Source of the DNA: a virus
Reading direction: 5' to 3' (one strand)
IMG/VR virus record: IMGVR_UViG_3300046007_006509
Coordinates: 1-62,088 of that record
DNA length: 62,088 bases
Every line of letters starts with the position of its first letter. Positions within the stretch are counted from its first letter, which is position 1. The position numbers were made by a program, and so were the translations under genes. This document shows positions 49,601 through 56,599 of the stretch, one piece after another. The notes under the pieces were generated by a model that was not told the origin of the DNA, made no database searches, and saw only the letters and a program-made list of their open reading frames with translations.

Positions 49601-49839
49601 CTGATCCTGCATTTGCAATGCATGCCAAATGCAATGGATTGGCAGTGCCAATAGCACTTCAGGGTCGTGTACCAGTTAAAGTCAGAGGTCAAATACGCAA
49701 AGGCGACATGATGATAAGTGGTGGAGGTGGGTTTGCTAGACCAAGCAAATCACCATTAATGGGCAGTGTAATTGGTAAAGCATTAGAAAATTTTGATGGC
49801 GTTGAGGGCGTTATTGAAATTGCAATAGGCAGATTATAA
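46675..49839 (+). CDS. Long tail-fibre-type protein with Peptidase_G2-like end
   Basis: 1054 residues. The N-terminus ISKLQQRAGNIVDLPQLDEA then FGFASDAKRLFIGK resembles the fibre-attachment start of phage tropism proteins. The middle is a long Gly/Asn/Thr/Ala-rich beta-repeat region, with two copies of TGTAPL(T/A)V(S/T)STTRVNNLNVAYANV-type sequence (bases about 47764 and 48083). The end, DLAEYYEADGLYDAGTVLEF with VAGVVSTDP and VPVKVRGQIRKGDMM, matches a C-terminal chaperone/autoprotease module of phage fibres, possibly cut off after trimerisation. Likely receptor-binding. Confidence 0.82.
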   Translation: MAIVQISKLQQRAGNIVDLPQLDEAEFGFASDAKRLFIGKVSPNENIEVLTSYSNISFSQIQGAEGNLDISAITVDDGQVLTYDGTNWVNRGGDAGGLITLGDVGNVRIDGGAIGYVLETDGTGNLTWAPKTTVTSFIQNATQANPCVITTTQDNFFTEGAEVTITNVPGMTQLNGNSYYANVISSNSFSLYSDAGLTTPVNSGGFSAFPTTTATATTAGTNIITVGSSAAFTIGNPVNLVGTAIGGLSTDTTYYVKTKPSGTEITVSLTAGGANVALTTASGSFTIFETGGRVISSVSGSGSATAGGANTTIQFNNNNILDGDADFTWNYLTNVLNVNGNANVGNLNATSSVIASTLTSNVATGTAPLTVSSTTRVNNLNVAYANVSDFEVVTAQTTGTFFPVFVNGSATANRALAANANLGFNAATGNLSATILYANSTITAVGNIVGANIDTAGNVTASRLISNVSTGTAPLAVTSTTRVNNLNVAYANVADHVNVADVSTGTYYPILANAATGNVAEGSNTALTFNAATGALNATLLGGTLTTAAQPNITSLGTLTSLTVFGTLTANDIATFGTAGDALNITGAGNTNVNGAGGLINIAAAQGNGTGAGGAITLAGGNANTSGNAAGGIATLTAGNASGQGQGGTVGIYSGSSSNATGGLGGNIVITGGVFDGDGGDITISAGNATSTNRTGGDVLIKAGPSTGSQAVGKITFQTSTPGSSGATVQTLTDRVIIDDTQMNVRFTTASTSTTTGALEVAGGVGVVGNVFAAAFYGAATGLTGLVGANVTGTVANATHASTANTVTNAAQSNITSVGTLLSLQANTGSLTTVSAPFIFDQVWNNSSVVFTAIKQNITDTASDGASRLIDLQVAGVSKFYVDKVGNVIAGNLSLSSTGTAILGAISTGANTTPGNITGNWTLTSGSRFNATYADLAEYYEADGLYDAGTVLEFGGEKEVTIASDGTTRVAGVVSTDPAFAMHAKCNGLAVPIALQGRVPVKVRGQIRKGDMMISGGGGFARPSKSPLMGSVIGKALENFDGVEGVIEIAIGRL

Positions 49840-49848
49840 GGAATAAAA

Positions 49849-50412
49849 ATGGCATCTTATGTATATACAGCAACAGGATCAGCAGCAAGTTCAGCAAACA
49901 TTGCCACTGACAAAGTAAGAATAGCAACTACGGACAGTCCTATTCATTACACAACTAGCTTCCCTAACGTAGCTTTGTCTGGTACAGTAACCTGTGCAAC
50001 AAACAGTAAAACAGTTACTGGTTCGAGTACACAATTCCTAACACAATTAAATGTTGGAGCTTGGATAGGTAATACTAGTGGTAACACAGTTGGGATAGTG
50101 GATGCAATTGCAAATAATACAAGTTTAACTTTGGTTGCAAATGCTGCTGTAGCAATAAGTGGCGGAACAGCAAGATATAATCCATACGGTGTTCCATATA
50201 GTACAGTAGATGCTAATAGCACAATTATTCCTGCAAACTCAGTGGAAAATAGTATAGTTGTTGGTCAGGGAAACATTGTATCATTTATGGAAGTGACTGG
50301 TGTAGTGGCAACTTCAGCACCCTTTAGTATAACAGAACTAGGTATGCCACATCCAAATACAGGTACAACAGGAGTACTTGCTACTCCGGCAAATGACGGA
50401 CCTTTAACTTAA
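49849..50412 (+). CDS. Virion protein, 187 aa
   Basis: Starts MASYVYTATGSAASSANIAT after AAGGAA; Thr/Ser/Ala/Asn-rich beta sequence with VNVALSGTV-like strands and a C-terminal ITELGMPHPNTGTTG. It follows the long fibre and probably forms part of the fibre or its tip. It ends with a 4-base overlap against the convergent glycosyltransferase-like gene. Confidence 0.68.
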   Translation: MASYVYTATGSAASSANIATDKVRIATTDSPIHYTTSFPNVALSGTVTCATNSKTVTGSSTQFLTQLNVGAWIGNTSGNTVGIVDAIANNTSLTLVANAAVAISGGTARYNPYGVPYSTVDANSTIIPANSVENSIVVGQGNIVSFMEVTGVVATSAPFSITELGMPHPNTGTTGVLATPANDGPLT

Positions 50413-51464
50413 GGTTTAGCTTTAGCTTGTGGCCAATTTAGTATTTTTGTAGGATCACAATTGGCCATTTCAAACATTCTTTTTCTATTATATAACAACA
50501 TTTCGTACATATCTTCCCAAGTTTTATAATATTCTTCTGCTGGAAGTTTGTATAGTTGTTTAAGCTGATCTACTACACTTGTATAATGGCAATCTAATTT
50601 ATTATTTTTGAAAAAATCTTTAGGTGTATAAAAACCTAATCTTTCTAATACATCATATACTTCTCTACGACCATTGATTAAAAAAGGTCTTAATCCAAAA
50701 ATAGGTTTCCAGGTTTTTTCAGATAGTTGATAGGGATCATCATGGTCTGTTTCACTTGTAACAATCACAAAACTATTTTGCCATATTTCTAAATCCCCAA
50801 CACTTAATATATCTTCAGGGCGAGAAAATCTTTTATCAGTCGTATGTTTATCCTGATCTGTTTCTGCGCTTCTGCCATCTATTTCAGGATAATGGCCCTT
50901 TTCGAAAGTAACCCAGCCTTTATCAAGCAATTTTTCCTTTATCAAACTTTCTATAAGCCAAGTTCTATGTATTCTAGGTTTTCTATTGTAGCACAGATAA
51001 AGATACTTTGGGTTTGTATTTAATATAAAATCTTCTACATTTGCTCTTAAGTTATTATTAATAAACCATTCAGGATACCATGAATACCAGTGCTCGCCTG
51101 CATAACCTACAAAGGAATGTGCGTACCCGCAACGGACAAAGTAATGATAAAAATCCATATGCTTCTGCTTGATCCAATGGTTCCCATCAACAGTGCCGAC
51201 ATACCATATTTTTACATGTTCAGTTGGTCCTAGACTGTGTACTAATTTTCTTAATGGCTCAGTTTCCTCCCAGTTAGCTCTAAACCATGTAAGATTACAA
51301 ACTACATTGTGTTCATATTGACTTGTTTCTGCTATTTCTTTTTTAAGATTATTAAGCCATTCACGCTCCATAGTACCGACATCATGCGGTTCATTAATGT
51401 AATATAATCTGTTATCATCACATGGCTCACATGCCCTACCATCGTATTCATAGATTTTTTTCAT
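50409..51464 (-). CDS. Glycosyltransferase-like protein, 351 aa
   Basis: Minus strand. The C-terminal half has YQLSEKTWKPIFGLRPFLIN, then REVYDVLERLGFYTPKDFF: a sugar-nucleotide binding pattern (E-K-T-x-K-P-I and GFxT) that I associate with fucosyltransferase-like GT-B enzymes. FVIVTSETDHDDPYQ lies before it. The gene at 51877-53076 shares this core. The N-terminal half is aromatic-rich. A late box on the minus strand (51482-51489) precedes it. Acceptor unknown. Confidence 0.65.
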   Translation of the reverse strand: MKKIYEYDGRACEPCDDNRLYYINEPHDVGTMEREWLNNLKKEIAETSQYEHNVVCNLTWFRANWEETEPLRKLVHSLGPTEHVKIWYVGTVDGNHWIKQKHMDFYHYFVRCGYAHSFVGYAGEHWYSWYPEWFINNNLRANVEDFILNTNPKYLYLCYNRKPRIHRTWLIESLIKEKLLDKGWVTFEKGHYPEIDGRSAETDQDKHTTDKRFSRPEDILSVGDLEIWQNSFVIVTSETDHDDPYQLSEKTWKPIFGLRPFLINGRREVYDVLERLGFYTPKDFFKNNKLDCHYTSVVDQLKQLYKLPAEEYYKTWEDMYEMLLYNRKRMFEMANCDPTKILNWPQAKAKP

Positions 51465-51481
51465 AATTTTTACCTGTAAAA

Positions 51482-51489
51482 TATTTATT
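51482..51489 (-). promoter_or_regulatory. Late promoter box (minus strand)
   Basis: Read on the minus strand this is AATAAATA, 17 bases before the start codon of the gene ending at 50409. Confidence 0.55.
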
Positions 51490-51526
51490 GGGCAAAATGG
51501 TTACTAAATAAAATTGGAGGGTATTC

Positions 51527-51889
51527 ATGTTTCAATTGGCACTAATAGAACTAGTAGATAGATATTGCATAGCAAAAGTAAAATTTTCTAAACTAGGCAA
51601 CAATAGCGAAGAAGTAGAATTTTACACAGAACAAATGCAAAAATTCGGTATGGCTAAAATTGAACATGATTTAGAAGAACTAATTCAAATTCACACTCAA
51701 ATATGGGATATGGAAGATGATTTTAAAAAATGCGTAGTTGAACTAAAATACCCTATGGATGAAATTGGAAGACGAGCAATTAAAATAAGAGATATTAATA
51801 TTGACCGTTATGCAATAAAAAATAAAATTGCCGAAAAATTAAACGATCCTATCAGAGAACGAAAAAAATATTATAATCAAGTCATTTGA
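51527..51889 (+). CDS. Conserved phage protein next to glycosyltransferases, 120 aa
   Basis: ATG 51527 follows GGAGG (51516-51520). Helical: MFQLALIELVDRYCIAKVKF, then HDLEELIQIHTQIWDMEDDF and RRAIKIRDINIDRYAIKNKI. I recall a small protein of this kind beside sugar-modification genes in phages and bacteria; function unknown. It is the only plus gene between two minus-strand glycosyltransferase-like genes and overlaps the second by 13 bases. Confidence 0.65.
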   Translation: MFQLALIELVDRYCIAKVKFSKLGNNSEEVEFYTEQMQKFGMAKIEHDLEELIQIHTQIWDMEDDFKKCVVELKYPMDEIGRRAIKIRDINIDRYAIKNKIAEKLNDPIRERKKYYNQVI

Positions 51890-53076
51890 AAATTAAATTT
51901 ATTTCTACTTTTTAAATGCTGCAAATTATATTCAGTGATGTCCCTACAAAAACTAGCAAATTCATTAAGTTCAAAACTATTTAAGTTTACAAGTCTTTTT
52001 GCTTCTTTTGCAATTTTGTAAATTCTTTTATGACCATCTGATTCATCATCGTAAGATTCATCAATATATGGGCTAAAAGTTTTGTATCCTAGTTGTTTAA
52101 GTGTTTTTAATATTCCTTTTACTCCTACAATCATAAATGGATGACAATTCATAATTGGTTTAAAAGTTTTTTCGCTTAGTGCTCTACCTAAGGTTATCCC
52201 TGCTCCAGATTCATCTGGATTACATAAGGTTTCTGTAACGATAGAGAAGTAGGTATTTTCATACAACTTTTTATCTGCGCTATAATAAGGAGCTCCGTTC
52301 CAATTTTGATTTGGATCGGTATCAATATACAGTCTGTTTAGTTGTTTTACTTTTTTCTCATTTTGCATCAACAAATTATAGGCGCAAGTATTATCTTTAT
52401 TCCATTGTAAAATCCTAGGAAACATGTCATCCATTGACGGGATTTCACAAGGTACAGCATTTAAACTAACATAACCTTGTTCTCTTATATTAAATGCTTC
52501 TAAAAAACTTACTAATTCTAAACGATGTGGTCTCCACAAACCATTAAATGATAAAAATTTTTTTGTGTAGTCTAAACGATTAAGTGTATCAGTTGTGAAA
52601 CAATCGTTGCGATTTTCGATTTCATATTTTCCAACATACTCAAATAAACTTATAAATTCTGATCTTATTTTGGGTAAGTTATATTTTTTACTAATGGCAT
52701 CAATTTCATTTCCTATATCAAACGAGTTTGAAAGGTATAAAATATTAGATGGTGGTATTTTAGAAGCAATCACCACATCTTTGTAGATGTCCTCTATAAC
52801 ATAATGATATGCTTCATGTATATGGGATATACAAAGAGTTATGGAACCATTTAGAATTTTTTGATATGTTTCATAATCTACTAATTTTTCAATGGGATGG
52901 TGATAAAACGCATCACCATTTATGAACTCAACATAATAGTAATCCTTATCGTCCCATTTCCTTATACCAGTACCCGGCCAACCGCCGTGAACTCGCACCT
53001 CAGGTTTCTCACATTTGCCTTCTCTATTATTAAATGAGTTAATATAGTAGTAGTTATATTGATTTAAAATTGCCAT
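51877..53076 (-). CDS. Glycosyltransferase-like protein, 399 aa
   Basis: Minus strand. The core LSEKTFKPIMNCHPFMIVGV followed by LKTLKQLGYKTFSPYIDESY parallels that of the 351-aa gene nearby; TYFSIVTETLCNPDESG precedes it. The N-terminal half is different (YYYVEFINGDAFYHHP, SHIHEAYHYVIEDIYKDVVI). The start ATG lies five bases after GTTAAATA, so the mRNA may be leaderless. The two proteins may act in sequence on one glycan. Confidence 0.65.
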   Translation of the reverse strand: MAILNQYNYYYINSFNNREGKCEKPEVRVHGGWPGTGIRKWDDKDYYYVEFINGDAFYHHPIEKLVDYETYQKILNGSITLCISHIHEAYHYVIEDIYKDVVIASKIPPSNILYLSNSFDIGNEIDAISKKYNLPKIRSEFISLFEYVGKYEIENRNDCFTTDTLNRLDYTKKFLSFNGLWRPHRLELVSFLEAFNIREQGYVSLNAVPCEIPSMDDMFPRILQWNKDNTCAYNLLMQNEKKVKQLNRLYIDTDPNQNWNGAPYYSADKKLYENTYFSIVTETLCNPDESGAGITLGRALSEKTFKPIMNCHPFMIVGVKGILKTLKQLGYKTFSPYIDESYDDESDGHKRIYKIAKEAKRLVNLNSFELNEFASFCRDITEYNLQHLKSRNKFNFQMT

Positions 53077-53081
53077 GACAG

Positions 53082-53089
53082 TATTTAAC
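53082..53089 (-). promoter_or_regulatory. Possible late promoter box (minus strand)
   Basis: On the minus strand: GTTAAATA, one mismatch from consensus, five bases before the ATG at 53076. Confidence 0.45.
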
Positions 53090-53113
53090 TGGGGTGTTAA
53101 AATCCAAAAAATT

Positions 53114-53121
53114 GATAAATA
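53114..53121 (+). promoter_or_regulatory. Late promoter box with long leader
   Basis: GATAAATA, 85 bases before the ATG at 53207. The leader contains short hairpins GCGG-TCC-CCGC (53153-53163) and GTGG/CCAC (53170-53184), then TAAGGAG. Confidence 0.65.
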
Positions 53122-53206
53122 CTTTGTTCAGTGCGTTGTTGTACTGATTTATGCGGTCCCCGCCGCGTAGTGGCTAGAACCCACACATTATAAGGAGAAA
53201 AAACAA

Positions 53207-54478
53207 ATGGGACGCCCTTTAAAAATCGCAAAGTCACAAGCTGTTATTACGATTACTGCTGTAAGCGGTACAACAGATTTAGTGACAACAAGTAATAATT
53301 TTACAACATTAGGTATCATTGCAGGTATGAGTTTTATTCCTCATACAACAACTGGTAACTTAGTAGCTGGAACACAATATTGGATTCTAAAAGTTGTTAA
53401 CGCAGGAAACAACAGTACTTTCCAAGTTTCTGCAACCCAGTTGTCAGCTAACCCTACTTATACAGTATTTGATCCAGGTACAGCAGGTCCTGTTACTAAC
53501 TTGGCCTCAGTTAATGTGGTAGATGCATATTTTAACAATCCACTAAGTGGTACTGGTTATCCAGCAACTAATACTGCAACTTACAGCGTTGTTGGTGGTA
53601 ACACAGCAATATACGGAAAGCAGGTCCTTTGCTCTGTTGCAATCGGACAAAATGGTACAGGTACAATATATACTGATACAGGTAGTGCTGATATATATGG
53701 TGCTGGCACAGATTTTGCCAATACAGTTGTTGCAGGCTCTGCTATACAAATTGTAAGTCAACAAACAGGAGCTCCTGTCAACATTGGTTTTGTAAGCTCA
53801 ATTGGTGGTTATACCACTGAAACTATTACAGATACAGAAGCAACAGGCTCATTTGTCGTTACATCAGGTGATGCTACAAACTTTGCAGTAGATCAACCAA
53901 TTGTGTTTGACGGTAATATTGGTGGTTTAACAACAGGTACAACATACTTCGTATTAACTGGTGCTAATACAACTCACTTCCAAGTTAGTTCAACACTTGG
54001 TGGCGCAGCAGTTCCTGTAACTAACGATACAGTAACAGTAGACGCTACACAGGATGTATTAACATTGGCTGCATCCGCATCAGCAAATTCAACATTTAAT
54101 TCATGGCCTATGGCAAGTTGGATTTATGCAAACGATGAGGCAGGATTCATTGTTCGTCAAAAAGGCAAACAAAAATATCTTGTCAAAGGTGCAACATCTA
54201 ACTTAGTTGCACAATGTTTTACAGCAAATCTTGCAAATACTGCATTGACACCAAACACAATGACTATCACTGGAACCTATGCTAATGCATCTACAGTTAA
54301 AGTTCAGTCATTGAGTGATCATACTGCTGAGTTGTTTACAGCAACATCTGGTCCTGTTGCAACAGGTAATATTGTTCTTGCCAACGCAAATCCTGCGTTC
54401 TCAACTTTCAATACTGCTTATGCAGCAAATACATATGGTGGACAACCTTACCCAATCGTAACAATAGGCTCAGCATAA
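53207..54478 (+). CDS. Virion structural protein, 423 aa
   Basis: Thr/Ala/Val/Asn/Gly-rich with few charges; begins MGRPLKIAKSQAVITITAVS. Contains repeated beta modules such as GGLTTGTTYFVLTGANTTHF followed by QVSSTLGG, which also resemble part of the long fibre (GGLSTDTTYYVKTK). The end WIYANDEAGFIVRQKGKQKY and YLVKGATSN looks like a globular domain. Strong ribosome-binding site. A surface-exposed, possibly abundant, particle protein; its place is unknown. Confidence 0.72.
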   Translation: MGRPLKIAKSQAVITITAVSGTTDLVTTSNNFTTLGIIAGMSFIPHTTTGNLVAGTQYWILKVVNAGNNSTFQVSATQLSANPTYTVFDPGTAGPVTNLASVNVVDAYFNNPLSGTGYPATNTATYSVVGGNTAIYGKQVLCSVAIGQNGTGTIYTDTGSADIYGAGTDFANTVVAGSAIQIVSQQTGAPVNIGFVSSIGGYTTETITDTEATGSFVVTSGDATNFAVDQPIVFDGNIGGLTTGTTYFVLTGANTTHFQVSSTLGGAAVPVTNDTVTVDATQDVLTLAASASANSTFNSWPMASWIYANDEAGFIVRQKGKQKYLVKGATSNLVAQCFTANLANTALTPNTMTITGTYANASTVKVQSLSDHTAELFTATSGPVATGNIVLANANPAFSTFNTAYAANTYGGQPYPIVTIGSA

Positions 54479-54479
54479 T

Positions 54480-54791
54480 ATGCCCGTGGCAAGAATGTCA
54501 TCCCCTAAGCAGACTGAAACTGAAGTCGCAATTTTACAGGTTCAATATAAAAATCTTGACGATAAAGTTGAGGAAATTAAAGATGAACTCAAAGAATTGC
54601 GTCATCACATGACCAATGAAAATGAGGATATGAAGAAGTTTCTCAAAGAAATGCGAGATAGCGACAACAATGCTCATCTTGAACTTGGGAAAAAGGTTTC
54701 AGCTTTAGAAAAGTGGAGGTGGATGATGATGGGAGCCGGAGTTGTTATCGGTGCATTAGGTTTTGATACAATTGCAAAATTGTTAAAATAA
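54480..54791 (+). CDS. Holin-like/coiled-coil membrane-anchor protein, 103 aa
   Basis: A coiled coil of about 65 residues (residues 13-77, e.g. KVEEIKDELKELRHHM) and a C-terminal membrane helix (about 80-100, WMMMGAGVVIGALGFD). This is the layout of XhlA-type phage lysis proteins and of tail-anchored proteins. It is not next to the spanins (6.6-7.7 kb). AlphaFold-like modelling aside, sequence alone cannot confirm pore formation. Confidence 0.6.
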   Translation: MPVARMSSPKQTETEVAILQVQYKNLDDKVEEIKDELKELRHHMTNENEDMKKFLKEMRDSDNNAHLELGKKVSALEKWRWMMMGAGVVIGALGFDTIAKLLK

Positions 54792-54794
54792 AAC

Positions 54795-54818
54795 AAAAGG
54801 GGACTCAGGTCCCCTTTT
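54795..54818. terminator. Bidirectional terminator, overlapping a coding end
   Basis: Ten-base-pair stem AAAAGGGGAC/GTCCCCTTTT with loop TCAG, flanked by A and T runs on both strands. It serves the converging plus gene (ends 54791) and the minus-strand Nudix gene, whose stop codon (54805-54807) lies in the loop. Confidence 0.9.
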
Positions 54819-55212
54819 CAGTTAGTGCTTTTAATTTATCTTGAACTAAATCAAAATTAACAGTATTAAAGAGCCCTGGATGTAGGGGTTTCGGATAATG
54901 TTGTTCTCCTACCCATGCGTAACCGCAATGTTCGTTATTTAATTTTGGTACAAATTCTTCACTTAGTGAACAAAAAAATGTATGATATACAAAATTACCG
55001 TTCACAAATTTTTGAATAGGAATTAATTTCCATTCGACATTCCAAACTTGTATTTCTTCTAAACATTCTCGCTCTAAACCTTCAAGCAATGTTTCATCTT
55101 TTTCAATTTTCCCGCCTGGTATACTCCATGTAGGATTCTTTTCAGACCTTAATAGATAAAGATATCTGTTTGTTTTATTACAAAAAAAGAATATACCTGC
55201 TGCGATACTCAT
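54805..55212 (-). CDS. Nudix hydrolase
   Basis: ATG at 55212 (MSIAAGIFFF); a longer form would need a TTG at 55227. The Nudix box is complete: GGKIEKDETLLEGLERECLE (residues 33-52) with the REcLEE acids. It hydrolyses a nucleoside-diphosphate-linked compound. Its last three codons and stop lie within the terminator hairpin. A late-like GATAAATC is just upstream on the minus strand. It follows gp15 in the same minus-strand block. Confidence 0.88.
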   Translation of the reverse strand: MSIAAGIFFFCNKTNRYLYLLRSEKNPTWSIPGGKIEKDETLLEGLERECLEEIQVWNVEWKLIPIQKFVNGNFVYHTFFCSLSEEFVPKLNNEHCGYAWVGEQHYPKPLHPGLFNTVNFDLVQDKLKALTEKGT

Positions 55213-55229
55213 ATTATGATTTATCAAAA

Positions 55230-56597
55230 TTAAATCACAATAGAATAATCTCCTTGATCATACCATCCTTCGTAAGATTTCATCCATACGCCTTCAGCAG
55301 GTACATATCTATATTGAACATTTGTATTAAGATTTGTTACATACTGCAATGAAGTAGTTGCAGATGCGTTAAATGCAACAACCCATGCTGTCCCGTTATA
55401 TTCAATAATATCATTTGCTTCTGCTTGTACATTACCCCAGGCGATAGTGGGAGCACTTCCTCCCATATTTTCAACAATGAGATATCTTCTTCCTGGTATC
55501 GGCGCAGGTAATCCCGCACCCGGGCCTGATGTCAGTGGGTTAATAACAGCGTCAACAGGATCCAGAGTGTTTTCAGGAAGTGTGTCAGTATCTATATTAT
55601 AAATTAACAATCTATCATCAAGTGGATCTACTACAATTGTACCAACAATTTCTGTTTCCATATATGGATTTTGCAACCATATTTGAGATATTCCAGGCTT
55701 ATACGCACCGTATACTTGTAGTAACGATGTCCAATACAATGATGTATCAGGCGGATTGGGTAACGATAAGTTTACATTGCTAGGATCGAACGCCTCATCA
55801 GCGGGAAGTAACTGCAAGGTGTTATTCAATAACAAAACCTTATAACCATATGGTGTAATTTTTTGTCTTGTGCCAAGTAACAAATCCTCATTTGCAGTTG
55901 CATCCAGTGAGTCCCCTCTAAAAATGCTAGCAATAATTTTATGTATGACCCCGTACTTTTTAAGTTTACTTGCAGTACTCAACCAAATGGGCATCTTAAA
56001 CTTCCATGTTAAAATATCAATCGGGTTTCCTGTTCCTTGAGGTATGCTGCGTGAACTAAAGGTTAAACCGTCTTGGTATACAACAGATAAAGAAGTCCAA
56101 TCAATAAAATTGTCTGTACTTTGTATTTCAAGTGCAGGATTGAAAAGTGTACCCAACTGTTCTATAAGTTCTAATTTTTGATTGTAATTTGTTGTCCAAA
56201 AATCGACTGTTACTCTAAGTGTATATGGAACAGGCATGAGTCTTTCTACAGTAAATGCTTGTCCCTGCGTAGTTTCATATGATTGACTAGAGGCATCATA
56301 TGTTCGTTGTCTAACATTCAGTTTATCAACAAAAGTCGGGTCTTGTGTCCTTGATTGGTCATATTCCAAGCCACTTATGTAATATGTTATTAATGGAGCA
56401 CTTGGTAAATTACTTGCACTATTATTTGCTATAACCGTACTTGCTTGCCTGCTTTGATCACCGTACATGATCGGTACACGCATTAAAATCTCATTTCCTG
56501 CAGGATCCTTGCCTTTGGTAACATACCAATTACTAAAGATTTTTGCAAATTGTAATAAGAATCTGCGTATTTGTGCGTCATAAAAAAATTGTGCCAT
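55230..56597 (-). CDS. gp15: Tail sheath stabiliser (gp15-like)
   Basis: Starts MAQFFYDAQIRRFLLQFAKI, close to the gp15 start pattern (aromatic-Tyr, RR, LFSN: here IFSNWYVTK). RVPIMYGDQSRQASTVI and SAPLITYYISGLEYDQSR follow in the expected order, and MPVPYTLRVTVDFWTTNYNQ matches the family core. In T4, gp15 caps the sheath and tube. The 455 residues include a C-terminal extension of about 180 residues (GRRYLIVENMGGSAP) not found in T4 gp15. It lies just after gp14 on the minus strand. Confidence 0.8.
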   Translation of the reverse strand: MAQFFYDAQIRRFLLQFAKIFSNWYVTKGKDPAGNEILMRVPIMYGDQSRQASTVIANNSASNLPSAPLITYYISGLEYDQSRTQDPTFVDKLNVRQRTYDASSQSYETTQGQAFTVERLMPVPYTLRVTVDFWTTNYNQKLELIEQLGTLFNPALEIQSTDNFIDWTSLSVVYQDGLTFSSRSIPQGTGNPIDILTWKFKMPIWLSTASKLKKYGVIHKIIASIFRGDSLDATANEDLLLGTRQKITPYGYKVLLLNNTLQLLPADEAFDPSNVNLSLPNPPDTSLYWTSLLQVYGAYKPGISQIWLQNPYMETEIVGTIVVDPLDDRLLIYNIDTDTLPENTLDPVDAVINPLTSGPGAGLPAPIPGRRYLIVENMGGSAPTIAWGNVQAEANDIIEYNGTAWVVAFNASATTSLQYVTNLNTNVQYRYVPAEGVWMKSYEGWYDQGDYSIVI

Positions 56598-56599
56598 AA

